A stretch of 64,000 nt of DNA. Origin: Anticarsia gemmatalis (taxonomy: Eukaryota; Arthropoda; Insecta; Lepidoptera; Erebidae). Shown here in pieces: positions 35,429 to 45,530 of this stretch. Made by a program: the position numbers and the translations under genes. Where the stretch lies: assembly GCF_050436995.1 (NCBI RefSeq), contig NC_134765.1, forward strand, positions 5,669,501 to 5,733,500, in the 5' to 3' direction. The notes beneath the pieces are model-generated. The model saw only the letters and a list, made by a program, of their open reading frames with translations. It was not told the DNA's origin and searched no databases. Numbering within the stretch: the first letter of the stretch is position 1; every line of letters starts with the position of its first letter.

Positions 35429-35904
35429 GTAAAGTTGGTATTCTCAACACAAATTGCGTTTACATTGCCCCTTAGTACCGCAAAAGGTACAGAGCACAGT
35501 AGCACAGCAACTTTGTCAAAGCAATGGTTAGCTAACTGTGCGAAAACTTCGTTCGTTTGGCAAGAACATGTTTGAGAGTCGCGTTTCGTTCACAAATCAA
35601 ATAGCTACTGTATGTAGCTCGAGTATGGCCGTGTGTGAGTGTGAGTGCGTATGTGAGTCACCGCCGAAACTTCGCAAACGACTTTTATTCCGTTACTGAA
35701 GAGAACGCGTGAATTTTCATACGTGATGTTATTTGAAAATTATGAGGAATTACGACGTTGTTACTTGTCAAGAAAGTCGTTCGTCATGTAGTTTTGTGAA
35801 AAGGAAACTGAATTTTCTTTTCTTTACAAACAGATTTTATTCTCATTTCATATCTGTATACACAGACTATTGACGGTAAAAGGTATCCTGCGTGCGAATT
35901 TTGT

Positions 35905-36066
35905 AGCTCAGTCGAGAACTAGAGTACGCAAATTGATAGCCACTAAGAAGTACCTACTATTACATTACTGCTTTGACGTAACACACTATAGTCATCAGAA
36001 TAGGAAATAAATAATGTACAAGATAGCGACTATTAAATATTTGTCAACTGAGATAAACAAGAGCTT
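35905..36066. mobile_element. Fold-back MITE (family 2), decayed copy
   Basis: The core ATTACTGCTTTGACGTAACAC and the right arm (AATGTACAAGATAGCGACTATT, TTTGTCAACTGAGATA) match the better copy at 37752-37923. The left terminal repeat is largely lost. Confidence 0.55.
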
Positions 36067-36693
36067 CCTTGGACTGTCACCTACTCATAAAAAACTAACT
36101 AAGAGTACTTCCAGCGACGTTGAAAGATGAATGTACAAACTGTAACCGAGTTACTTCTAAATGTATAAATGCGTCGTCTACGTTGATGTCATTAAGTCGG
36201 AGGCGTGGGCGCAACAGTAGAACCCTTACAAGTGCCGTGTTTAGATAAAAACAAATTGGTTATAAAACCTCACAGCCTATTTATAACAAACAACTTCTTT
36301 TTTCCTACTGTGAGTTGTTTGAATATTTTTAACGTTGTCATCAAGGAGGCCTAAGTTTTACTTTTACGATGCTGTAAGCATTAACAAATAAAACTTAGCT
36401 TTTTTGTATTTAAATGTTAGACAAAAGCTGTTTTTACGATGTTATCCAAACCTGGATATTTTCAAAGCAAAAAGTAACTTTTTTCACGGCAAAGTAGTTC
36501 ATTGTATTTTATATGGGCATATTGAATGTTATCCCGAGAAAAGGCTTTTATTCTTTCTATACGTCCAGTTAAGTTACAGGGAAATAGACAGTAAAAAAAA
36601 AATTAATGTGAACGACTAAAGCAGGCATCTATGAAGGTTATGAAGGTTGAACCGTCATCCTTGGTGCAGGCATTGAACAAAACTGGAACGTGT

Positions 36694-36778
36694 TTCTCGA
36701 TGGTGTGTGAAGTCTGCCAGCCCGCACCCGCACTTGACACGCATTACAAACTACGACCTCGACCTTCATGCCGTGGCT
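36694..36778 (+). mobile_element. Fragment of the same LINE-tail repeat
   Basis: TTCTCGATGGTGTGTGAAGT, then CTGCCAGCCCGCAC and CACTTGACACG correspond to the middle of the repeat at 16375. Both ends have decayed. Confidence 0.5.
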
Positions 36779-36895
36779 AGACTAGTATCTGGATCTGTTA
36801 CAATAAAAATATTTCACCATGTTTGCAAAAAAAGATAAAAGATTTTTTTAGAATGAATCTAGTCGCACTGAGGACCAAAATTATACTTTGCTCAA

Positions 36896-37167
36896 TCTAT
36901 ACTAATATTATAAAGCTGAAGAGCTTGTTTGTTTGATTGTTTGTTTGTTTATTTGTTTGTTTGAACGCGCTAATCTCAGGAACTACTGGTCCGATTTGAT
37001 AAAATCTTTCAGTGGTAGATAGCCCATTTATCGAGGAAGGCTATAGGCTATATAACATCACGCTACGGTCATTAGGAGCGGAGTAGCAACGAAAAATGTT
37101 ACAAAAACGGGGAAAATTTTGACCCATTCTCTTAGGTGACGCAAGCGAAGTTGCGCGGGTCAGCTAG
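36896..37167 (+). mobile_element. Helitron-like element, copy 3 (opposite orientation)
   Basis: Starts A|TCTATACTAATATTATAAAG, has TTTG-type repeats (about 36927-36962), the block AACGCGCTAATCTCAGGAAC, and ends GCGCGGGTCAGCTAG|T with the CGCAA/TTGCG hairpin. It is the longest well-preserved copy and the only one of the family on the + strand here. Confidence 0.82.
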
Positions 37168-37751
37168 TACAAAATATGTGTCAATCGATCTCAGACAAAC
37201 ATTTCTTTCAATTGCATTAGTTAAAAAACAACTCAATTACCAAATTAGTTATTTATTTGTTTTATATTCGGAAGACAAGAGTACGAAACCAAGTAGACTT
37301 ATGGTTTTCTCTATGTTACACTTATTTATAATGATGGTGCTGTTAAAAATTCTGAAAATTTCCTGTAAAACTCTTTAATAGTAAAATTGAATCATTATGG
37401 AGTCTTCAGTTAGCTTGCCTAAAGGTGGCTAATTCAAAATCCTTTTGCATGCGAGAACTCTAAGATGTAAGTACAAGTTATTGAAGAGAACATAAAATAT
37501 TATGAAGCTTTCCTCGCTTTGTACTCCCACGTAAGAAGTTTATTCAGTTCTATTCCGAGCTTGGAAACTACATGACGATACTATTAAGTTATGAATAAAC
37601 TGAAGTTAGTACTCATATTTCCTGAATCGCGCTTTTCTACGGACTGTACTACTCGGTACCTATCGACTAGCGAGCGTTTGACATTCAAAATTACCCAAAG
37701 GTTTTTGCGAAGTAGGCTATAGTACTTATACCCGCTTATGTTAAACTATCA

Positions 37752-37923
37752 GCGGGCTTATCACGTATCTCAGTTGACAGCTAGTATACGTCAAATTAAT
37801 GGTCACTATTCAGTACATTGCTGCTTTGACGTAACGTGTTAATCACTATATTCTAAGAGAGAAAACAATGTACAGCATAGTGGCTTTCAAATGTTTGACA
37901 ACTGAGATACGTGATAGCCCCCC
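37752..37923. mobile_element. Fold-back MITE (family 2), best copy
   Basis: Terminal inverted repeats of about 26 bp: the left end has ATCACGTATCTCAGTTGACA and the right end TGACAACTGAGATACGTGAT, each next to a G/C run. The inner arms also pair (CACTATTCAGTACATTG against CAATGTACAGCATAGTG), so nearly the whole 172 bp can fold into one hairpin around CTGCTTTGACGTAACG. It has no coding capacity. The superfamily is not determined because no clear target-site duplication is visible. Confidence 0.75.
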
Positions 37924-38529
37924 TGATGAAAATTTGGCAGTTGTTTTATACCATAATTTGCATATGTAACTTTATTTAGCACATAGCTATCTAATGATTA
38001 TTTGTAAACTGGAAAGCTGGCCTTCAGAATCAATATTTTGTAGGAAAACCTTATCTATACTTTTGTTTTTCCTTCAACACTTCTCGTGTTACTGCTACCG
38101 TGAATCGGACAAATATTTGTTCCGTGTGTTTGTGTGAATTGGCAGTTAAACGTGATCACCATTATGCCATAAATGCTCTGATAAGGCTATTTGATTGAGA
38201 AAAGATTTTTAAGGTATATAAAGATGTTTCTACCACAAAATATGGTTTGCTTCGATATTTTAGCTTCAAGTATATTATAATGTATTGTTTGTGTACTTGT
38301 GGACAGATTTACATAATATTTATACCGAAGCGGTGAAGAAGCTTGCGTGTTAAGTGCTGTTTCATGTAGTAACAACATCTTAGGCATTCTTTTACAAATT
38401 GATTGACTTTACGTTGAGTACTTAAGTGCTCTTTATACTAAAATGTTGTTCAACTTGAGTTTGTTCTCAAATAAGAAGCCAAAATGACAAAAGAAAATAA
38501 TAATATTTTGAATTACTTTATTAATTTTA

Positions 38530-38668
38530 TGATTACACTATAGCCACTATACACTAAGTACATTGCGGATTTCACGTAACGTACTAATTACCGCAACTTA
38601 AGATAAAAGGCACTGTACAGAATAGTGACTTTCAAATATGTTGTCAACTGAGATACACAATAGAACTC
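38530..38668. mobile_element. Fold-back MITE (family 2), decayed copy
   Basis: It shares TAGCCACTATACACTAAGTA, ACATTGCGGATTTCACGTAACG, the arm CACTGTACAGAATAGTGACTTTC and the right terminus TTGTCAACTGAGATACA. The left terminus is degraded. Confidence 0.6.
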
Positions 38669-41600
38669 CTGTTAGGTCAATATATTTTATTGAAGCTTCC
38701 TATGCGTTGACAGAGCACTAGCTTTCCAAGAGGATAGTGACTATTAGCTCAGATACCAACGCGTCTATATTTTTTTTCTAACCTAATTTTACCACGGGAC
38801 ACCATAATGAAGAGAAACGTTTATGCCCAAGGGACCAATCCTAAAGCCATCGACAAAAATCCCATAAATCGCCGGCTTTTATTGACTACAAAAGACTCCA
38901 GTGGGAATAATTACCAATTTTGGAGGTGAAATCGATGAATGCAATAATAATTATGTGATTAACCATAAAACATAATAATAGTTTAAAATAGAGACCATTT
39001 ATAATTGTTTTATACACGGCTGCTAATAATTATCTCTTTCAAATATAGCGTTTATTTAGCACAATAATGCGGTCGCGATTGTCAGTTTAGATATTGACGG
39101 CCACAAAAGTAGTTGTACAATAATTACGTATGCGCCTGAGAGATGATACAGCACAGATGTCCGAATTGAAATGCTTGTAATGAGAGTCTACCACGATTGT
39201 TTCACAATAAGTATAATAATGTACACGAGATTTTGGACACTTTTCTACTTTACATTTTGGGTAGACTAATGCAGTGGTTACTTACGTCAGCAGAGTGATA
39301 ATTTTATGAAACACGGAACTCAGCGATATAAAACTTAGAAGGCAGATACTTTGAGATTAATTCTTCAAAGCTGTAATTATTACAGAGATATAGTTCTCGT
39401 CATAATATCATATTCAACCAGCACCCGAATGTCCTGGAACTGCAATATGTTACAAAAAATTTCGAAAGACTTAAAAAAACAGTTTCAAAATCCCTGCCCT
39501 CTTCTTCCCAGAAGAATAGAATATCAGAATATGTTTCTACGTATTTTGGCGTTGAACGTGTTTCTTATCACTGCTTTAAACCACATGTGTAATTTCTGGG
39601 AGCTGTCTCGACGATACAAACAAGTCGTATTTTCATGTAAACACCTTAAGCAAATAACTGAAATTCGAAGTATTTTTATCCACGAACTAAACTAATTTTA
39701 TCGTACAAAGTGGTATTGTGAGAGCTAAAAGCGGGAAGCCAAATCTAATACTCTAGAAATAGATCTTATTCATATAACGTTATAATACGTGTATTCCACT
39801 CATATCTCATGTGTATTCTGTATTATGAAAATGCGTATAATACGATTAGATATAAATAAATCTTTGAATTCTTATAATTTTAATATGATATTCTGTTGTG
39901 TTCGGGGTATATGATGTCGTGGGTAGATACGAAAGGTAACATATTAAGAAATAAGTGTGTAGCAGATTTGCCGCTTCGTTTCCATCTGCTGGCAGGATTG
40001 CGCGATAACTTATTGAATTTAGGACATTTGATACGCGTATCTTGTCAAACATTTTACTGATATTGCAAGGAGGAAAAAGGACAGCTTTTTTTTATAAAAT
40101 GTTGTTCATTTATATTTGGAAATATCGATTCCACGTTGGTGTTTTAGTAGAACATTTTGCTAATACGAAAAATGTTCCTTGTGCTTACCTTGCCATCTAC
40201 ATTCTTATTAAGGGTTTTAAAGTAGTATGGCTGCAATTTAATTAGTACAAAGGTATTCTTAAAAGGAATCCCAACAAGGAAAGCTCTTGTGGATTCCAAC
40301 TTGTAATTACGGTTCGATCCTGTCCGCACTAATGTCAAACATTTTGGGTGAGGTCTAAGTTGATCGGTGTACTCGGTAAACATTCTAAACTAGCCCGGAG
40401 GGCTTTAAACTGAACGAAATCAGTAAACTTGTAGTTATGGGCCTTCTTTTTTTCACATTCGTATATTTTTCAAAACTATGTACTTAATCGGTTTTATAAA
40501 TTGCTCTCGTACCGCCCAGCAAATATCTACAAACTTTCCCCGCTACGTTGGTATATCACACTCAATGAAATGGTCATAAAGTCGGAACGCTTTGACAAAT
40601 GTACCGTTTAAGCGGTTCATGAACACTGAGATTACTTGCAGGGAAAAATGTAGTTGCATAGGATTTATTTACGTATATTTCACGTTTATGACTGCACTTT
40701 AGTTCAGAACTTTAAACTAGGTCCACAAATTGCAAAGAAAATTAATACACGAAACGTGCTCCGAGCATTCTACATTTAAATGAAGTCGCTGTCTTTTATA
40801 AAAAGAAATACAATGCTATTACTGTAACCAAAAGTAGCGAGAGCACATAAGTAAAGGAATTTAATTAAACGGAATATGGGAAAGCACACAAAGCAATAAC
40901 GTAAATGACGTTAAGAAGATTTTTGCTTTGTCTCATTTTATACTCGCGTATATTCTGGTAGTTTCGTGGAGAACAAATTGTTGTTTCGGGAAGAAATTCC
41001 AGGGAATGCAACACGATAACCCCATTACTGTGGAACGACACAGTTTGAGCAGTTTGGGCCACGTCGGCAGATGCTACGAGTTTGTCCTTTCATTGATCAA
41101 GGTTAATAGCTTCAACGAAAATGCGTTCAATCTTCACAACCGAGTATCTCGCAAGTGAATCGATTGCTTCGTGTCAAAAAGTTAATCATTTTAGACAACT
41201 TTTAGTTTATGACATGAAATATTTTAAAAGAATATTTCAAAGGCTTTTAAGCTTTTACTTAATATTTTAACTTAAAAGTATTACGAAACTATCACTTTCA
41301 TTAGTGTAAAATTCGATTTGCATATTAAAAAATGCAAGGTATAATTATTATAAATTGACGTTATATTAAATTGTATCGTCATTTGACCACAAGGTTCGTG
41401 TATCATCCACACTTCATCGATTAAACGTTATAGTTCCGACGCAAAGCAATTACTGTACGTATTTCGTTAATTCAGTACATAGTGGATTTATACCGAAGCC
41501 CAATAATGAGGTGTAATAAATATATCTTATTGACTACCCACGGAGATAAATCTTGTCTTTATTCACCGTCTTTTCAATAGTTATTCGTAGAAACCTCGTG

Positions 41601-42892
41601 GCTAGGGGTCAAATATAATAGTGAGAATCGTTTTGGGGTTCTATAACTTAGGCTGCGACATTTTAGGCACATTACTAAAGTCTGTATATCAAGCTGAAGG
41701 TTTTTAGGTCTCTCGTAATAGCCTTAGTGCCAATAACCGTGCATAATTTTTCACAACAGGTGCTACTTTTTTGAAATGCCTTGAGATGTAAAATTTAGGA
41801 CCTCGCTAAGGCTAAATATCTAAAGCCTTTGGAAAAAATCTATTTAAGAATTTATTTTTCTAATTGTTTTGATTTCGTGTTCAAAGTAAAAGCTAGTGTT
41901 ATGGCAGCATGTGGTTATAAAACGTGTTATTTCATAGAAAGATATTTTTTTTAAGTCAATGATTTAATCACTTTCCCTTAGCACTTGACATTTATGAAAT
42001 AATTAGTTTCATAGTGTTTCATCGAGGCAATAATCTGGGACGAAACAAGCAGCTTGACAAGCCATAAACTTCACTATTGAAAATATTATACCTCAGACGT
42101 TTTATTGCGAGGGAATATCTCTTTATTTTTACTATGATATCATATAATAGGTATACTCGCTGTTAGATAAACCCTTTATATGCCAAGTATAGTAGAAAAT
42201 ACATTGTTTCTTGTGCTCTGGCCAGTGCGTTAGGAGATAACAAGTAAAATAAAAAGGTTTAGTTTTGAAATGATCACATTTATAATTCTGTAACTCAATG
42301 GTGTAAGCATGCAATAAGCTAGCATGTTAAACAATAAAATAAAATTATTGTTCCTGATTATTACGCAAATAGAACAGTCCCGACTCCCAAACCGAAGTTA
42401 ATTGTCAAACAATAGACAGTTAACTTGTAGGTAATTCCAAAAATATTCTTACAACAATTAATTTAGCAAAACAAAGAAAGAATTGTATTTTACAAAAAGA
42501 AAACAATTTATAACGACTGTTATGTCTAGCAGTCAGTAAATATTACGCTCTTTCATTTAGAATGTTTGAATAGAGTACTGTAGAGATAATTAGTGGCGTA
42601 ATTTGAAATGGCAAAACGCCACGAATGCTAATGAAGATAGGAATCTAGCTTTGAATATCTAAGTAATAGAAAGGTTGGTAAACTGAGTAATAAAACCGAG
42701 AACCGTCAAGCCGTCAGTCATGTCGAGGTATCAGTTTCATTAGTCTAGTATAATCTAAATACGAAATAGTTTGTAGAACTTTGGTACCATCATGCCTGTT
42801 AAGCTAAGGGTATATAGGCTGCGGTGTATCTGAAACACCCTCGTGTTAATTACAATATTAGTTACGGCACATCCCTTAACATTTCTAGCGCG

Positions 42893-43032
42893 ATTCTCCA
42901 CTACTATCGACAACCGGCTAGAAATTTTGTATGAAAATCTGAGCGCTTTTAGCGGGCGTCGTAAGTATATATTTAGAATACATTTCAAATGTGGAACTCT
43001 CGGTACCCACTCTGTAGAGAATCGAGGTACTG
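42893..43032. mobile_element. CAGTAGC-type MITE (family 1), copy b
   Basis: The left end CTAGCGCGATTCTCCACTAC and right end GTAGAGAATCGAGGTACTG are imperfect inverted repeats. The inside has CAACCGGCTAGAAATTTTG and the family block GAGCGCTTTTAGCGGGCGTC. Confidence 0.65.
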
Positions 43033-43390
43033 ACCATTGATAAATACTTTGATAGAAATTGAAAAATCTAATAGCATTTTGTATATCACTGGATTTGAAT
43101 CCGAGAATTCGCGTATGTCGTAGCCTTTAAGGACAAAGGCAGTTGTAATATCTACGCTGAAATTACAGCGAGTCAATTCTAGTTGCGCTAAAAGTGGCTG
43201 TAAGTTGGCACTTGCAAAACTTTCCTTGTTCAACGACTTTTTCCATCATAATAAATTGACGAAGTTGGCGCCTATCGTTACGAATAACATGCCAGATAAG
43301 GGACGAAACCTAAATTATTAATACTAGAATAAGTTACGGTTTTGCTTGTAAGAAATATATATTATTAGGTACTTGTGATTTATCTAATAA

Positions 43391-43559
43391 CTGTAGCGCG
43401 ATTCTGTACAGTCAGTACTGACGAGTATCGAAAGTTTGACATTTAGAATGTACTGCCAAAATAATTCCTACGACGCCCGTTAGAGGCGCTGATCAGATTT
43501 TCATACTCGATGAAAAGTCGGTTCTCGGCAGTCGATAGTAGTAGAGAATCGAGCTACTG
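43391..43559. mobile_element. CAGTAGC-type MITE (family 1), copy a
   Basis: 169 bp with terminal inverted repeats CTGTAGCGCGATTCT and AGAATCGAGCTACTG (13 of 15 bases match). The inside has ACATTTAGAATGTACTGCC, GTTAGAGGCGCTGATC and a self-complementary GTCGATAGTAGTAGAG region. Non-coding and only about 360 bp from copy b. Confidence 0.75.
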
Positions 43560-44389
43560 TACAAGTCATGGAAGCCCTACTTGTTGTCCGTTCTAAGACT
43601 TATATTTTTCTATTGTTTTATTTAAATTGGAGGTTTAGTTGAGTTTGAGCTTATGACATCATTTGACACTAGTTTTGGGTTTAAAGAACCATGTTTACAA
43701 TCTATTAATCACCAACCAATTCTTTATATTCCACCAAAAATTAATTCAAAAAGAAACACTCATGAATTCTTAATTAGAATTTAGTTTGAAGTGAAACAAC
43801 CACTTAGCTAATGTTACAAGATGGATTAAAGCCATCACGTTATGATGATAAATATTTTAAAGTTAGGCTTTTAAATCAAAAGAGATAATGATGAACAGTT
43901 TTGATAACGCTAAATCACCAAACTAATAATGTTATACAAACTTTACGATTTGTTGTTTTAGTGCGACGTCGTTCTTAAAGTTGATATTAAAATAGTCTCT
44001 ATTTTATTGATAAAGCATCTGACTTGACGTATTATGTATATTAATATCGAGTATCGGGTGTTTGTTAGCTGACAGTGTAGTTTTTAAACGAAATTGCTCA
44101 CTTAGCAATAATTATACCTGTAGAAAATCGCTCAGCAGAAATCATTTCATGCCAGGACTTCGAAATAAAAAAATTAATCAGCTGTTTCTATTTAATGGTT
44201 TCTATAGTCCAACAACATAGCAGAGAGTCTTGTGGTAAGTTTGCGACTGGCGGAGGTGTATAAAATCGAGACCTCAGGTACAAATAATTTATTTGGAAAT
44301 AAACAAAATTTTTAATTATAATCAATAAATCGTGCATGCCAAAGCTGTCTTCCGAGTTGTTGGATTATAAGCCTCGTAGTACTATTGTA
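43560..44389. other. Intergenic, nothing recognised
   Basis: AT-rich sequence between MITE copy a and the 5S-derived SINE. Confidence 0.6.
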
Positions 44390-44645
44390 CTAGTTGCGCT
44401 CACCGGTCGGTAAACGATCTGTGGGTTAAGCAGCCCTTGGCGCGGTCATTCCATAGATGGGTGACCGCATAGTGGTATTTGAACTGGACGTCTCCGTGCT
44501 TCGGAGGGCACGTTAAAAGTCGGTCCCGGTTGTTGTCTACAACGATAATAGTCGTTAAGCCATGTCAAAAACCCTCGGGCGGCTTGAACAACTTTGACAC
44601 TAGGTTGACTACTAACCATACGATAAGAAGAAGAACCTTACTTAC
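44390..44645 (+). mobile_element. 5S rRNA-derived SINE, copy A
   Basis: The head holds GTTAAGCAGC (44425-44434) and GATGGGTGACCGC (44456-44468). These match the A box and C box of the 5S rRNA internal promoter and have the same 31-nt spacing as in animal 5S rRNA, with GGCGCGGT between them. The remainder is a non-5S body (CGTGCTTCGGAGGGCACG, GTCGGTCCCGGTTGTTG, CGGGCGGCTTGAACAACTTT). That fits SINE3-type elements transcribed by Pol III from a 5S-type promoter. It is not a functional 5S gene: the outer parts of 5S rRNA are absent. Confidence 0.82.
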
Positions 44646-44945
44646 GTCAAAGTGCCATCAATTTCTAGTATAATAAGTTAAGATATATTGGTCCACAGAG
44701 GCTCTACAAGTAGCAATAACTCTTGTTAGCATACCTCCCGGCAACAATTTAGTTTTAATACTATAAGTTGTACATCAGTGATACCCAAGTCTATGCAAGT
44801 ATTTGTATAACAAACTATCGCTTGCAAGTTGCCTCTGAGGCACAAAGTTACGGTATCATCTACAGAGTTAATGAGTACTTAAATATTGTTCTTGTTATTA
44901 ATATTAAGTAAAGTTCTTGAACATTTGTTATGTCTTCATTTAGAA

Positions 44946-45181
44946 CTAGCTGACCCGCGCAACTTCGCTTGCGTCACATAATGCAAATTGCGGCATATGC
45001 GTCACATATGACTTCTATTGCGTCGTAGCGTGATAGCATATGATATATCATAGCCTATCGCCTTCCTCGATAAATGGACTATCTAATACTGAAAGAATTT
45101 TTCAAATCGGGCCAGTAGTTCCTGAGATTAGCGCGTTCAAACAAACAAACAAACTCTTAAGCTTTATAATATTAGTATAGA
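44946..45181 (-). mobile_element. Helitron-like element, copy 4
   Basis: The left end is CTAGCTGACCCGCGCAACTT and the right end is TTATAATATTAGTATAGA. The segment after GCGTCACATAA differs from the other copies and carries an extra ATGATATATCATA-type stretch, so the middle is rearranged. Confidence 0.8.
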
Positions 45182-45442
45182 TATGGAATTTGGGAATATA
45201 TGGTGTTTTGTGTAGTACTCTAAACATATTCTGGTCGTAAAATATGTGTAAGCGGTAAGCCACATCGATGATTTCTCGTAGTACACAACATGCTTAAACG
45301 TTGTTTAAAAGGTGTACCCAGAAAAAAGATCCAACTAAACTATGTCTAATTACATATTGGTAGCATGGCTGTAAAAATTAAAAACAATTATGCCAAAGAC
45401 TTTTCTTAAAATTACATACATATAGGGAAATGCATGTCATCA

Positions 45443-45530
45443 CGCGCGCTTGGTCAGTGCGGTAGACTTATGGCATATTTCCTCTGCATTTTCGGGATTA
45501 AGCTCTTGCCCAGCAACGGGTAAATGTAAT
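45443..45530 (+). mobile_element. Fragment of the same LINE-tail repeat
   Basis: CGCGCGCTTGGTCAGTGCGG, TAGACT, then CTCTTGCCCAGCAACGGGTA correspond to the 3' half of the repeat at 16375 (GCCAGCGTAGTGG ... CCCTTGCTCAGCAGTGGG), diverged by many substitutions. Confidence 0.55.

Larger units (their letters stand above)
29979..36690. other. No gene recognised over about 6.7 kb
   Basis: AT-rich. It contains one moth repeat fragment (33291-33383), two short hairpins (31109-31136, 35396-35428) and a fold-back MITE (about 35905-36066). A 104-codon open frame on the - strand at 33441-33755 has no domain I recognise. Confidence 0.5.
37168..42890. other. No gene recognised
   Basis: Outside the two family-2 MITEs (37752-37923, 38530-38668) I see no exon or repeat. 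A 114-codon open frame at 39351-39695 has one hydrophobic stretch (about residues 60-80) but starts at TTG and matches nothing I know. 40865-41158 is open on both strands and equally unconvincing. Confidence 0.5.

Noticed and set aside
36927..36962. TTTG-type tandem repeat, possible CRISPR-like or satellite array
   Set aside because: It is the usual TTTG-rich internal part of the Helitron-like element; no CRISPR array or satellite exists in the window.
39351..39695. 114-codon open frame with one hydrophobic stretch
   Set aside because: It begins at TTG and matches no family I know. I considered a chemoreceptor fragment but saw no receptor motif.
40305..40325. B-box-like ACGGTTCGATCCTG, possible tRNA
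   Set aside because: No A box or cloverleaf can be drawn upstream; at most a decayed SINE piece.
44425..44468. Possible 5S rRNA gene
   Set aside because: Only the internal-promoter-like part matches; the 5' and 3' parts of 5S rRNA are absent and the body is shared with a second dispersed copy.
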